From JBBATK01 sp044228285 (lineage in GTDB: Bacteria > Bacteroidota > Ignavibacteria > Kapaibacteriales > NICIL-2), in NCBI GenBank assembly GCA_044228285.1, contig JBGAVD010000002.1:248001-312000 (forward strand): a stretch of 64,000 nucleotides of DNA, written 5' to 3'. The translations under genes were made by a program, and so were the position numbers. Position 1 is the first letter of the stretch. Each line of letters opens with the position of its first letter. This document shows positions 1-9,577 of this stretch, one piece after another. Below the pieces are notes generated by a model, which did no database searches, was not told the DNA's origin, and saw nothing but the letters and a program-made list of their open reading frames with translations.

Positions 1-1236
1 AAACTTTCGGTACTCGTTATCCTTGCTTTGGCAAGCAGTACGACATTATTCGGCGCAAGTGATTCGGTTCAGCTTGGACCTGGCTATATGAACGATGTGT
101 TCTATCAGTTTGGAACGCAGAAGAAAACGGAACTTCCTTCGAAGAACTGGGACATAGCTTTTGAAGTGCCTGGCTTTTCTTCATCAATTATCACGAATAG
201 TGGAAACGGTGTACGACTCTGGGCTGTGCCAAATTCGACGTATGAGTCGTTTGCGAAGCCAGTTGATACGAATGCGGTCTTTAAGACACCAGAGTTGCAC
301 AACTCCTTCACCAATTGGTCGAGCGGAGCTTTCAATCGCGGAATCGATTTCAATACCGGAGACTTTGGCTGGGGCGAGTACAACTCGTCAACTCACGCTG
401 TAAGCGGAACAACACTCTTCGTAATTCAACTTCTCGATAAACAGTACCGTCAAATCCTCATCGACGTACTCCAGAACAAGACCTACACTATCCGTGTGGC
501 AAACATCGACGGTTCAAATGCGCAGAACTATGACATCCGCAAAGACGATTTCATGAAACGCAACTTTGCATACTTCTCGCTTGTGAACGCGCAAACAGTA
601 CAGCGCGAACCTGTCGCAGAAGAGTGGGATCTTCTCTTCGGAACCTATACGGGTTTGAGTGGTCAAGCAATGGACACACCTTATCCTGTACGCGGTGTAC
701 TTGCGAATCGCAATGTTCAGGTAGCAATGTACAAAGGGCCAAATCGTGAAACTATCCAACACTCAACGCTAAGCTTCGACACGAGCTATCAAGCAATAGG
801 CTATGATTGGAAGAGCTTCAATGGCACGGCCTATGATATCGATGCCGAGCGCGCATACTTCGTGAAGCGTAGTGATGGACGTGTCTTCCGCCTTTGGTTC
901 ACCGAGTTCAAAGGTTCCTCGAACGGAAACATTTCCTTTGATACTGAAGAGATGATTGGGTCCTCAGTGCGTGATGGAGAATCACCAGTGGCAAGTATGT
1001 CGGTCTATCCCAATCCAGCACCTCGTGGTGAGTGCGTTGTTGTGCTGAACGCAGAACGTAGTGCGGAGCCAGCAGTGCTCAAAGTGTACAACATCCTTGG
1101 TGATGAAGTCTCAACACAGTCGCTTACTCTTGGTAAAGAGCTGACGTTGACTGTACACGATCTGCAATCGGGTGTGTACACCTTGTGCTTACAAGTAGGC
1201 AAGAACTTCGTTAGTCGTAAGCTTATTGTTGACTAG
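1..1236 (+). CDS. HmuY-like haem-binding protein with T9SS sorting domain (5' partial)
   Basis: The reading frame is open from base 1. The first codons spell KLSVLVILALASSTTLFGA, a signal peptide h-region and cleavage site, so the true start lies just upstream of the window. The body contains NWDIAFE and, later, EWDLLFGTYT and IGYDWKSFN, the repeated pattern of HmuY-type proteins, which bind haem outside the cell and pass it to a TonB receptor. The last ~80 residues begin SVYPNPAPRGE and end in GVYTLCLQVGKNFVSRKLIVD-type strands, a type A T9SS sorting domain, so the protein is probably exported through the outer membrane and anchored or released at the surface. It is the first visible gene of a haem operon. 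HmuY similarity is by motif only; the sorting domain is clear. Confidence 0.8.
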   Translation, partial: KLSVLVILALASSTTLFGASDSVQLGPGYMNDVFYQFGTQKKTELPSKNWDIAFEVPGFSSSIITNSGNGVRLWAVPNSTYESFAKPVDTNAVFKTPELHNSFTNWSSGAFNRGIDFNTGDFGWGEYNSSTHAVSGTTLFVIQLLDKQYRQILIDVLQNKTYTIRVANIDGSNAQNYDIRKDDFMKRNFAYFSLVNAQTVQREPVAEEWDLLFGTYTGLSGQAMDTPYPVRGVLANRNVQVAMYKGPNRETIQHSTLSFDTSYQAIGYDWKSFNGTAYDIDAERAYFVKRSDGRVFRLWFTEFKGSSNGNISFDTEEMIGSSVRDGESPVASMSVYPNPAPRGECVVVLNAERSAEPAVLKVYNILGDEVSTQSLTLGKELTLTVHDLQSGVYTLCLQVGKNFVSRKLIVD

Positions 1237-1245
1237 AGCATTCAG

Positions 1246-1282
1246 GATGCTGCACCAGCGACAGTTGTACTGGTGCAGCATC
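1246..1282 (+). terminator. strong hairpin between hmuY-like gene and receptor gene
   Basis: A perfect 13-bp inverted repeat (GATGCTGCACCAG and its complement) encloses an 11-nt loop, starting 10 nt after the stop of the first gene. It is not followed by a T-run, so it may be a processing or 3'-end stabilising structure, or a partial attenuator, rather than a classical intrinsic terminator. It could set a higher mRNA level for the exported protein than for the receptor. Confidence 0.45.
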
Positions 1283-1337
1283 GCTCAAGAAACACACTCT
1301 CTTCCATTGATCACACCCTTGATACCGAGAACTTGAG

Positions 1338-3587
1338 ATGTTGCGCTGTCTAGTCATAGTTCTGATCCTGAGTCAGTGTACTTGTCAGCAAGAGATGAGT
1401 GCAAGCCCCGTTGCTGGTTCAACGACCATTCATGTTATTGACACGAACAATGCTCCCATTGAGCGCTGCGCCGTTTCTGTGCTTCCGCTGCGTCGAGCAA
1501 AGATTAGTGAACGAGGCAAGATCTACATGACTGATCGAAAAGGGCAAGTAACACTCGTTGATAGTGGTATGCTCTTTATCCGATTGAACCGCATAGGTTA
1601 TGCTCCTATTCAGGACACAATAGCAGCTGCACAGTCCAAACGCTATGTGTTGCACGAGGCTGCAGTGCTAGCGCATGAAGTAGTCGTGACCGCACAGTAC
1701 GCAGCGCAGAACGCTCAGCAGTCAATGTATAAAGTGCAGGTCGTGGGGAGTGAACAGATTGAGAAGTCAGGATCGAGTAATCTCCGTGATGTGTTACAAC
1801 AGAGTCTTGGTATTAGACTTTCGCAAGACAACATCCTCGGGGCGAGTGCGAGTGTGCAAGGTATCTCTGGTGAGAATGTAAAGATTCTCATTGACGGCGT
1901 TCCAGTGATTGGACGTCAGAATGGTTCCGTTGATCTACAGCAACTTCCGCTGCATGCGATTGAGCGTGTGGAGATTGTTGAGGGACCTCTTTCAACAGTC
2001 TATGGTACAAACGCTTTAGCCGGCGCTATAAACCTCATCACGAAAAAAGCCTCTGCTGAACAGCTGACAGCACAGCTGAAATCGTATTGGGAGTCTGTGG
2101 GTCCGATAGGACAGATCAACCTTAGCGCAGATCTTCAATCCACTGTCTTCGAAACAGCCACCGCGCTCAGTTTGGCAAGGAACTTCTTTGGTGGCTATGC
2201 AAATCCCGATACCTCTCGTTGGAAACAGTGGAAGCCACGTGAACAGTTGTCGGGCGTACTGCAACTCTCTCGACGCATCGGTACACTTGATGTACGTCTG
2301 CGAAACAGTTACGACTATGATGCCATCACAAGTAGGGGAACGCCTCGTCAGCCTTATAATGAAACAGCATTCGATGACTACTTTGTAACACGTCGAGTGA
2401 ACTCGACGCTCGGCATTGAAACTGATCTTGACAGTGCAGCACATCTCAGCACAACCCTTGCGTATTCAAGTTACAAGCGACGGAAGAATAGCTACTTCAA
2501 GAACCTCGTAACTCTGGAACAGACCTTAAGTGCGAATAGTGGCGACCAAGACACCTCGTTTTTCTCAGCAATTCTCCTGCGTTCAATTCTCTCGCAGAGC
2601 AAAGAGACATCGGCGATCAAGTATCAGATTGGTTTGGATGCGAATCTTGAGCAAGGGGAAGGAGATCGCTTGCTCGATAATCGACAGTTCATTGGCGACT
2701 ATGCGCTCTTTGCAAGCCTCCAACTGGTGCCTCATCAAACGATTCATCTTCAACCGGCACTTCGTGCCGCTTATAATACAGGCTATGCTTCACCAATCAT
2801 TCCTGCTGTGAACATGAAGTGGCAACTAGGCTCAGACCTGGTGTTGCGTGCGTCATATGCGCACGGTTTTCGTGCGCCTTCGCTGAAGGAACTCTACCTG
2901 TTTTTTGTCGATATCAACCACAACGTTCAAGGGAACTCTGATTTGCGCGCAGAAAGCTCGAAGTCGGTACTCGGCGGCATTGATCTGCGAACTGCCATCG
3001 GCGGAAAGGTCCTGAAACTCGAACTCAATGGCTTCTACAATGCCATTCGTAACATGATTAGTCTCGCAACGGTCGACAGTTCACTATACACCTACGTCAA
3101 CATAGATCAGTATGCGACACTTGGCGGAAATCTCAAAGCACAGTATCTGTCGACGGCACTGACAATTGACGCAGGTGTAGCCTATACTGGACGTCGTTCC
3201 GCTCTGAGCTCAACTGCCAACAACACTCGCTACCTTTTCTCACCTGAGCTCAACACTCAGATCAACGTGCAGCTTTGGTATACTTCCAACATCCGCGCAA
3301 CGCTCTTTGCGAAGTACACGGGAGCGCTGCCCCAAATGTTCTTGGCTGCTGATGGTGTGGTTCGCGAAGGACTGATTGGTGCATACACTATGATGGACTG
3401 TAGTCTGCATGCTATGCCATTTGGAGAAGCGTTAAAAGTCAGTGTTGGGTTGAAGAACTTTTTGAACGTACAGAGCATTCCATCAACGGTAGGTGCGTCA
3501 TCGGAAGCACATGCAAGTTCCCAAGGGAGCTTGCCGACGAGTTGGGGTCGCACGGCCTTCATACAGTTAGCATATCAACTCTACTAG
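1338..3587 (+). CDS. TonB-dependent outer-membrane receptor (probably haem)
   Basis: This 749-residue protein has a short signal peptide (MLRCLVIVLILS), then a carboxypeptidase-regulatory-like beta domain (about residues 27-105). A plug domain follows (about 115-235) with VLIDGVPVIG, IERVEIVEGPLSTVYGTNALAGAINLITKK, and a 22-strand-type barrel that ends on an aromatic residue (QLAYQLY), as outer-membrane barrels do. The YAHGFRAPSLKELY motif is typical of haem and siderophore receptors. It would import a ligand into the periplasm using TonB energy. Its place between two HmuY-like genes suggests haem, as in the Porphyromonas hmuYR pair. The stop is one base from the start of the next gene, so the two are probably translated together. 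Confidence 0.88.
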   Translation: MLRCLVIVLILSQCTCQQEMSASPVAGSTTIHVIDTNNAPIERCAVSVLPLRRAKISERGKIYMTDRKGQVTLVDSGMLFIRLNRIGYAPIQDTIAAAQSKRYVLHEAAVLAHEVVVTAQYAAQNAQQSMYKVQVVGSEQIEKSGSSNLRDVLQQSLGIRLSQDNILGASASVQGISGENVKILIDGVPVIGRQNGSVDLQQLPLHAIERVEIVEGPLSTVYGTNALAGAINLITKKASAEQLTAQLKSYWESVGPIGQINLSADLQSTVFETATALSLARNFFGGYANPDTSRWKQWKPREQLSGVLQLSRRIGTLDVRLRNSYDYDAITSRGTPRQPYNETAFDDYFVTRRVNSTLGIETDLDSAAHLSTTLAYSSYKRRKNSYFKNLVTLEQTLSANSGDQDTSFFSAILLRSILSQSKETSAIKYQIGLDANLEQGEGDRLLDNRQFIGDYALFASLQLVPHQTIHLQPALRAAYNTGYASPIIPAVNMKWQLGSDLVLRASYAHGFRAPSLKELYLFFVDINHNVQGNSDLRAESSKSVLGGIDLRTAIGGKVLKLELNGFYNAIRNMISLATVDSSLYTYVNIDQYATLGGNLKAQYLSTALTIDAGVAYTGRRSALSSTANNTRYLFSPELNTQINVQLWYTSNIRATLFAKYTGALPQMFLAADGVVREGLIGAYTMMDCSLHAMPFGEALKVSVGLKNFLNVQSIPSTVGASSEAHASSQGSLPTSWGRTAFIQLAYQLY

Positions 3588-3588
3588 A

Positions 3589-4641
3589 ATGTCATTCAGA
3601 ATGATGATACATGCTTCAGCTACAAATGTCTCAGCGCGCATATACTTCATCGCATTGATGCTGACTGCGTTGTTCTTGAGCGGATGCTTGCCAGAGGAGA
3701 GTCCAATAGCGCCCTATCCCAGAGGAAGTACCAAGACCAAAACGGTCGCAATGGGTGCAGACTACCGAATGCAAGTCTTTGTCTGCCTCGACCAGAATTC
3801 TGTGGTAGACAGCGTACACATCCTGGAATGGGATATAGCTTTTGAATCTGCGGGTAATGGCTTCCACTTGTTGCTCAACCAAGCGAAGTTCTGCGGTTCA
3901 GCGCGCTATACATCTGGCAATGCGTGGGACTCGCTGTTTCAATCAACCGATGAGGTAGCCTTGGTCTATGATGCATCCAATGGCAATCTCGATTCAACAT
4001 CCATTGGTAGTTGGTGGTCTAGCCTAGGTTCAGAAGATGTCTATGGGAAGGGTGATCTGTACATCCTGCATCTTGGCACAGACGAGAGAGGTCGTTCACT
4101 TGGCTATCGCAAGCTGCGCATTGTTTCGTGCAGAGATAACAACTACACCATTGAGTTTAAGAACCTTGATGGCACGAACTATCACAAGCTCGTCGTTCCA
4201 AGACGTAGCGACAAAGCCTTTGTGCATTGTACGCTACGTGACGGAGGACGTATTGTTGAGGATGCAGAGCCAGCAAGTGATCGTTGGGATATCGTCTTTA
4301 CCAAGTACGTCTTCGCCTTCTGGGAGCCTGATTACTATCCTTATTCCGTCGTTGGAGTATTGCTCAATAGAGAGAACACCCTTGCGGCGGTTGACAGTTC
4401 CAAAGACTATGCGGATATCACTGCACAGGACATATCGAACTACACCTTCTCGAGCGCGCAAGACATCATCGGATACTCGTGGAAAGACTATGATCTCGCG
4501 AATGGAATCTATACAGTGTTTCCTCAGGTCAACTACATCATACGAGATTCCAAAGGCTTTTACTATAAGCTGCATTTTCTAGACTTCTATGATGAGCGAG
4601 GCCAGAAGGGTTCGCCGACCTATGAGTTCGCGAAGCTGTGA
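3589..4641 (+). CDS. HmuY-like lipoprotein
   Basis: The 350-residue product has a long n-region, a hydrophobic segment and a lipobox (LFLSGC, Cys at about residue 33), so it should be a lipoprotein. The body repeats the HmuY pattern seen in the first gene: EWDIAFES, RWDIVFTKYVFAFWEP, IGYSWKDYDLANG and YKLHFLDFYDERGQKGSP, and it shares the same order of blocks. It lacks a T9SS sorting domain. I infer a membrane-tethered haem-binding partner of the receptor and a paralogue of the first gene, with the exported and anchored copies flanking the receptor. An alternative start five codons in (MMIHAS) would give a shorter n-region. Confidence 0.75.
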   Translation: MSFRMMIHASATNVSARIYFIALMLTALFLSGCLPEESPIAPYPRGSTKTKTVAMGADYRMQVFVCLDQNSVVDSVHILEWDIAFESAGNGFHLLLNQAKFCGSARYTSGNAWDSLFQSTDEVALVYDASNGNLDSTSIGSWWSSLGSEDVYGKGDLYILHLGTDERGRSLGYRKLRIVSCRDNNYTIEFKNLDGTNYHKLVVPRRSDKAFVHCTLRDGGRIVEDAEPASDRWDIVFTKYVFAFWEPDYYPYSVVGVLLNRENTLAAVDSSKDYADITAQDISNYTFSSAQDIIGYSWKDYDLANGIYTVFPQVNYIIRDSKGFYYKLHFLDFYDERGQKGSPTYEFAKL

Positions 4642-4766
4642 GTCTATTCCTCATGATCATGTGAAGAACACTACAACAGCTCATCTGTACTTGGTGAAGA
4701 GAGTGAAGTAGTCGGCTGAAGATCAAGAATCCATAAACACTAGTAACACATTATTCTAAACGTACC

Positions 4767-5738
4767 ATGAAATCAAACAAAACAAGTGAGTGGAGAAGAG
4801 CATTGTTCGCGACCCTCGGTGTGTGCGCGCTATTGTTCATTAGCTCTTGCAAGCAAGATGGAAGCCAGCAGAAAACGAGTGCTCAAAGCGGAGGCTCAAA
4901 AGTTGGACTCTTATTGGTTAACCATGGCTCTCGGTCTGCAACGTGGAGAAATGCCTTGATGGATTTGGAGTCCCGCGTTCGCGATCGCGTTCTCGCCTCA
5001 GGTTCTATTCAGGGCATAAAGACGGCGCACATGGAGTACACTGAGCCGTCCATTGCAACGAGATTGAAAGAGTTTGACTCACTGGGGTATACAGACATCA
5101 TCATAGTGCCCATATTCCTCACGGTGAGTCCTCATACCTTCGACGACATTCCTACCATCATAGGACAGAAAGAAGATTCTCATTCAGCCGAAATGTTGAA
5201 GATCGAGAAGATAGAGCGATACACGCCGAAGGCAAAGACGCACCTCTGTCCAAACTTGGACTTCAGTCAGATATTGAAGAAGAACGTCTTGCGCAGAGCG
5301 CAAGACTTATCAAAGAACCCATCGAAAGAGGGCTTGGTACTGATTGGTTATGGCGACGAAACATATGACAAGGAGTGGGGCGAGTTGTTCGATACGGTAG
5401 CGGACTATGTGAAGGCTGAGACAGGCATTTCAGCGCATAGTTATGGTTGGTGTGGACACATTGCTCACTACAATCCGGAGAAAACAACAGAGGCAATTCA
5501 TGAAGTGTTGAAGAAGAAAGAAAGTGCCGTTGTGATTCCAGTGCTCGTTGCACACGACGAGAATTTTCAAGTCAAGATCATTGGAACTGGTATTCAGAAT
5601 GTGAAAGACAAGTCTGCCCAAGTCTACTACAAAGGCGATTCCATACTTCCAGATGCAAATGTTGAGCAGTGGGTGATTGATATCAGCGCTGAGTTTGCCA
5701 AGAAAATCCAATCACAATCCAGTATAGCAGGGCAATGA
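4767..5738 (+). CDS. lipid-anchored CbiK/CbiX-like chelatase
   Basis: The 323-residue product starts with a lipoprotein signal (lipobox LFISSC, Cys28) and continues as a two-half class II chelatase. The N-terminal half has LLLVNHGSRS (His53) and PIFLTVSPHTFDDIP (His123). The C-terminal half has LIGYGDETYDKEW and PVLVAHDENFQVK (His263). CbiK/CbiX enzymes insert cobalt or iron into sirohydrochlorin and are normally cytoplasmic; a periplasmic CbiK is known in Desulfovibrio, where a haem-related role has been proposed. A lipid-anchored copy inside a haem-uptake operon suggests haem or porphyrin handling in the periplasm rather than B12 synthesis. It overlaps the next gene by 4 bp (ATGA). Confidence 0.82.
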   Translation: MKSNKTSEWRRALFATLGVCALLFISSCKQDGSQQKTSAQSGGSKVGLLLVNHGSRSATWRNALMDLESRVRDRVLASGSIQGIKTAHMEYTEPSIATRLKEFDSLGYTDIIIVPIFLTVSPHTFDDIPTIIGQKEDSHSAEMLKIEKIERYTPKAKTHLCPNLDFSQILKKNVLRRAQDLSKNPSKEGLVLIGYGDETYDKEWGELFDTVADYVKAETGISAHSYGWCGHIAHYNPEKTTEAIHEVLKKKESAVVIPVLVAHDENFQVKIIGTGIQNVKDKSAQVYYKGDSILPDANVEQWVIDISAEFAKKIQSQSSIAGQ

Positions 5739-6307
5739 GCGCTTGGAATCTTCGGAGAATACGACGATTGAACATTGTCACGCATCGTGATGTTGGGTAC
5801 ATTCTCTCGTCGATGATTCTCATTTACTGTATCTCTGGCTTAGCCCTCAATCATATTGATGATTGGAATCCCGATTTCATATTGAAGAAGGATACCGTGA
5901 GCTTGGGTAGGAGCTATGTCAAAGACGAAGTTGACAACAAGGCTCTTCACGCTTTTGCGCAGAAGGTTGGACAAGAGAAGTGGAAGGTCCATGACTTCCC
6001 GACTTCCGATCAGCTCAAGGTGTACTTTGATGATGCCTCCCTACATGTGTACTTGCTCAAAGGTTATGGAGTCTATGAGCACGTTTCGCGACGACCAATC
6101 TTTTATGAGTCAAATGTCTTGCACCGCAACAGCGTGAAAGGATGGAAGTGGGTATCAGACATCTTTGCCGTGCTCTTGATTGTTGTCAATGTCAGCGGAC
6201 TGTTCATCCTGCGCGGGAAGACAGGTATCAGCGGTAGAGGGAAGTGGCTCATTCTTGGAGGATTGATTCCACCACTGGTGGCAATTGTGGTGCATTCGGT
6301 GCTCTAG
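5735..6307 (+). CDS. PepSY-type transmembrane protein
   Basis: The 190-residue product has a first membrane helix (about 20-40, VGYILSSMILIYCISGLALNH), a soluble periplasmic segment (about 45-130) and two C-terminal helices (about 140-160 and 170-190). The layout, and motifs such as LHRNSVKGWKWVSDIFAVLLIVVNVSGLFILRGKTG, fit the PepSY-associated transmembrane family often found next to TonB receptors, where members may reduce or relay substrates at the inner membrane. Its start codon overlaps the stop of the chelatase gene (ATGA), which implies translational coupling. It is the last gene of the operon; the next gene is convergent. Confidence 0.75.
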   Translation: MSAWNLRRIRRLNIVTHRDVGYILSSMILIYCISGLALNHIDDWNPDFILKKDTVSLGRSYVKDEVDNKALHAFAQKVGQEKWKVHDFPTSDQLKVYFDDASLHVYLLKGYGVYEHVSRRPIFYESNVLHRNSVKGWKWVSDIFAVLLIVVNVSGLFILRGKTGISGRGKWLILGGLIPPLVAIVVHSVL

Positions 6308-6352
6308 GCGGAGACAGAATTTGTAACGCGCAGCCCAGTGACATGGCGGCGA

Positions 6353-7813
6353 TCACTTCTGAATGAAGGATATCAGATCGTCATAGTGCTTAACAATGCC
6401 AGCATACGAAGCCGAGTCAAGATTCGCCAGGTCTTTACGGAACAGCAGAAGTTCCTTTTCAAAGCGACTATACTTTTCCTTGCTTGCAACAGAGTTTAAG
6501 AATCGGAGTACAGCTTTCTCGAAAGTTCCAAGGTCTGTGTCTTGAGAGAGGCTTCGTTGAAAAGCTCTGATTCTAGAAAGTACGAGAGTAGTGTTCTGGA
6601 GCTTCCAGTGTAGTAAGATTTCAAGGAGACGAGCGTGGCGTAGTGTTGCCACGAAGTTTTGCGACTCCGGATCCGAAAAAAGTCTACAGAGCCACTCAAT
6701 GCTCTGTGATGTTTTTCCAAGTTTGAAGTATCCTAGGGCAATATTGAACATAAGGTCCATGCGGCGTACAGTACTAATTTCCTGAATGCGATCCTGATTC
6801 TTCTGAACGTATTGGACTGAATCATCAAGGTGTTTGTAGTCTCCTGTCAGAGCGATTCGATGGAACATCTCAATCAAATGCAATTCAAAACGGACATTCT
6901 CTCCACAGCTGCTACTCTCCAGTGCAGAGCGGAGTTGTTGTGCTGCTTGTTCATAGAAGCCAATGTCTCCCGTACGATAGGCGAAGGAGAAGGCGTTTTG
7001 CAGAATTCTAGAGAAAGACTCAGAGCGAATGCTGCGGTATAGCAGAGGTTGCTTGCTGTACTCATGAATGAACTGAGCTAAGACGTGAAAAGCCCTCTGA
7101 GGCTGATTCTGCATGTAGTAACAAATTGCTTGTGTTGAGCACAATCGTCTGCGTGTATCCATCAAGAGCTCTTGATCTTGGTATTGATCTAAGTCCTCTA
7201 AGAAGCTCTGTATGCTCTGCAACTGTTGAGCATTGGGACGCACACTACACACAAGCTCGAGCTCAATCACTGCATAATGAATGTTATACACGTGCACGTC
7301 GTGTTTTAAGAGATCAAGATAGTGGTCATAGAGAACATTGAGTGGACGGATGATCTCCCAGTGCCCAGATTGAATTTGCATTTCAAGAGCTAGTACCTCG
7401 AGTAGCGCTAAGATGCTTTCAGACTCAATGCATTTCTTTTTCAGTTTAGCAAGTTTGCTTTTCGCTAGGCTCGTAAGATGTTTGCGGAGTAAGAAGTGTA
7501 TCGCAGCCAATTCAGAGAGTAACTGTTCCTGGAACTGCCCACCACCTTTAGCAAACTGCATCATAGAGTCGAGAATGTTATCTATGAGGTAGGCTTTGGT
7601 TTTCGAGTAATACTTCGAGCAAAGATCGCCAGGAACCTGTGCAATGAGTGCTTCTTTGTCAAAGTCTTTCATCTGTGCAAGACAGTCGAAGACTTGCATG
7701 TACTTTCCAACATCGGCGTTTGCTGTCTTCGAAAAATTCAGCTTAAAGTAACGTCGTTCTGTCTTTGTTAGGGAGTGGATGAGACTGAATAGCTCATCGT
7801 GTTGAGTCAACAT
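6353..7813 (-). CDS. alpha-helical repeat protein of unknown function
   Basis: The 486-residue product has no signal peptide and reads as almost entirely alpha-helical, with regularly spaced leucines and paired helices (for example YYMQNQPQRAFHVLAQFIHEYS and YFKLGKTSQSIEWLCRLFSDP) that resemble TPR units. The N-terminus contains SLTKTERRYFKLNFSK, which I believe recurs in uncharacterised Bacteroidota proteins, though I cannot name the family. It is probably cytoplasmic and a scaffold or regulatory protein. It is convergent with the haem operon, the two stops lying 45 bp apart. Coding is well supported by length and composition; function is open. Confidence 0.7.
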   Translation of the reverse strand: MLTQHDELFSLIHSLTKTERRYFKLNFSKTANADVGKYMQVFDCLAQMKDFDKEALIAQVPGDLCSKYYSKTKAYLIDNILDSMMQFAKGGGQFQEQLLSELAAIHFLLRKHLTSLAKSKLAKLKKKCIESESILALLEVLALEMQIQSGHWEIIRPLNVLYDHYLDLLKHDVHVYNIHYAVIELELVCSVRPNAQQLQSIQSFLEDLDQYQDQELLMDTRRRLCSTQAICYYMQNQPQRAFHVLAQFIHEYSKQPLLYRSIRSESFSRILQNAFSFAYRTGDIGFYEQAAQQLRSALESSSCGENVRFELHLIEMFHRIALTGDYKHLDDSVQYVQKNQDRIQEISTVRRMDLMFNIALGYFKLGKTSQSIEWLCRLFSDPESQNFVATLRHARLLEILLHWKLQNTTLVLSRIRAFQRSLSQDTDLGTFEKAVLRFLNSVASKEKYSRFEKELLLFRKDLANLDSASYAGIVKHYDDLISFIQK

Positions 7814-8401
7814 ATCAAACGCAATCTCTTTTGTGTAGCCTTCATCGCAGTTCTACAAACAATGTTCGGGCAGGTTTATCGATGAAAAAACCGGTTGAAC
7901 CGCAAAGTGTACGTGTTAATATCTAAGCCCACAATCCTGCCCCTATTCGAAAATTACGACAGATTTGAGAGATCAATGAGCTGAGTAGTACACCCAATAC
8001 AATGAACGGTGCAAATGTTTGCATGAGGTCGATAGAAACCCAAGCTGTAGAAACATCGATTGCAAATGCTAAACTCGGAGAATGGTGCGAGCTCTTAGAT
8101 GTGGATGAGAGCTGGCGTTCAACAAGAGTATGTCGATTTCTATGAATGTATTCTGAGACTCAGTTGTCCTCTATCAAGCTCCGGAATCTTTGTGAAACTC
8201 GGTTTGCCCGAAGGATAGACTAGGTAAGTGGATTCAAGAAAAGAGGCCAAAAATGCTAAAAAACGAGGATAGTATATGAAAAAGTGATGGTTAGGATAGG
8301 GAATCTAGGACCAATCTTGTCATTGAAGTCGCCTTGCGGCTGATTCTATATTTGCGTCTACTGTCCAAAATGTAGCGTTCAACTAATCACCGAGGTACTT
8401 T
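7814..8401. other. intergenic, divergent promoter region
   Basis: This 588-bp stretch lies between the divergent helical-repeat gene (minus) and the esterase gene (plus). I see no convincing coding sequence in it. It should carry promoters for both genes; the candidate for the plus strand is listed separately. Confidence 0.6.
8323..8354 (+). promoter_or_regulatory. Bacteroidota-type promoter candidate
   Basis: TATATTTG at 8347-8354 matches the Bacteroides -7 consensus TAnnTTTG, with a TTG at 8323-8325 about 21 bp upstream as a weak -33 element. The predicted start would leave a leader of about 40 nt before the ATG at 8402. This is a motif match only. Confidence 0.45.
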
Positions 8402-9577
8402 ATGACCAGAAATATACCCTTTTTGTTTTGCCTTTGCCTCGTTCTTCTGCCACTGACTTCAGAGCTAAAAGCCCAGAAAATCACAGCTCGAGTTCAGGTT
8501 GAAGGACGAATGCGCGAGTTCATTGTCGTTAGACCCAGTGGTGCTGCCCCAGCAGGAGGCTTCCCAATGGTATTCATGCTTCACGGTACTGGAGGGGATG
8601 GCGAGAAGTTTTACGATATCTCTGGTTGGGTAGAACGCGGCGAGAAAGACAAGATCGTGGTTGTGTTCCCATCATCATTGACCTGGTGCGTTGTGAGTGA
8701 GGAGACTTCGCAGCCACACCAAACGACAAAGTGGGTGAATGGGGACTTGTTGGATCAGTTTTGCGGTAAGACCAGTGAACTGATATCCGAGGAGCTGTTC
8801 TTTCGAAAAATGGTTGATACGATCACCAGCGTTTTGCCTATCGACAAAAAGCGAATATACCTCGCAGGATTCTCGAATGGAGGATGCATGACTCATAAAC
8901 TCTTGGTTCAAGCGAGTGACATTTTTGCTGCCTATGGAGCACAAGCGGGATCATACAATGTGCTTGATACGGGTAGACTTCGTAGAAAAGTACCAATGAT
9001 GTTTGCTGTAGGCACACTCGACACTAAGTACATTGACAAAATGGGCATCTCCGAGATTCCCTTTAACGATAGCTGTTTACGTTATTTCGGCAACCCAATC
9101 AAACGCTCTCTGAGTTCGCTCGACCTTACTGAAGACTACACTGTGTATGCTAATGACAAAACGCGCAGCTACGTTTTTAACACTCCGATTCCGGGAGCGG
9201 AACCCGTTACTTTTATCTTCACGCTCATCAAAGGCGCTCAACACGTCTATCCCAATGGAAAGCTGCATGAGCTAATGATGGCGGACATTCACTGGGAGTT
9301 TTTCAAGACACTTAGACTTCCTGCTTCGCTTGCAACAAGCGTTGAGGAGGAGCAACTACAGAATCCATTCGTATATCCAAATCCTGCAAGCGACTACATT
9401 ACAGTTGGAGAACTACCTGTTCACGCACAAACAGTGAGCGTTCTCAACGCTCTCGGACAAATCGTCCTTCAGCTTCCAAACAAGGATGCAACCACTCTAG
9501 ATGTTCGGTCTTTAGAGAATGGCTGGTATACTCTTATAGCGGGGACACAAAGGCGCTGTTTCCTTGTTGCTCGATAG
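8402..9577 (+). CDS. exported alpha/beta-hydrolase (PHB-depolymerase/feruloyl-esterase-like) with T9SS domain
   Basis: The 391-residue product has a signal peptide (to about residue 24, ELKAQ). The alpha/beta-hydrolase domain shows an oxyanion-hole motif (VFMLHGTGGDG), a nucleophile elbow GFSNG (Ser158), an acid after a strand (VGTLDTKY, Asp207) and a catalytic His (GAQHVYPNG, His281). This is the pattern of LpqC/polyhydroxybutyrate depolymerase and feruloyl-esterase-type enzymes, which cleave esters in polymers or plant material. Residues from about 325 (NPFVYPNPAS) form a T9SS sorting domain, so the enzyme should act outside the cell. The exact substrate cannot be read from the sequence. 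Confidence 0.85.
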   Translation: MTRNIPFLFCLCLVLLPLTSELKAQKITARVQVEGRMREFIVVRPSGAAPAGGFPMVFMLHGTGGDGEKFYDISGWVERGEKDKIVVVFPSSLTWCVVSEETSQPHQTTKWVNGDLLDQFCGKTSELISEELFFRKMVDTITSVLPIDKKRIYLAGFSNGGCMTHKLLVQASDIFAAYGAQAGSYNVLDTGRLRRKVPMMFAVGTLDTKYIDKMGISEIPFNDSCLRYFGNPIKRSLSSLDLTEDYTVYANDKTRSYVFNTPIPGAEPVTFIFTLIKGAQHVYPNGKLHELMMADIHWEFFKTLRLPASLATSVEEEQLQNPFVYPNPASDYITVGELPVHAQTVSVLNALGQIVLQLPNKDATTLDVRSLENGWYTLIAGTQRRCFLVAR

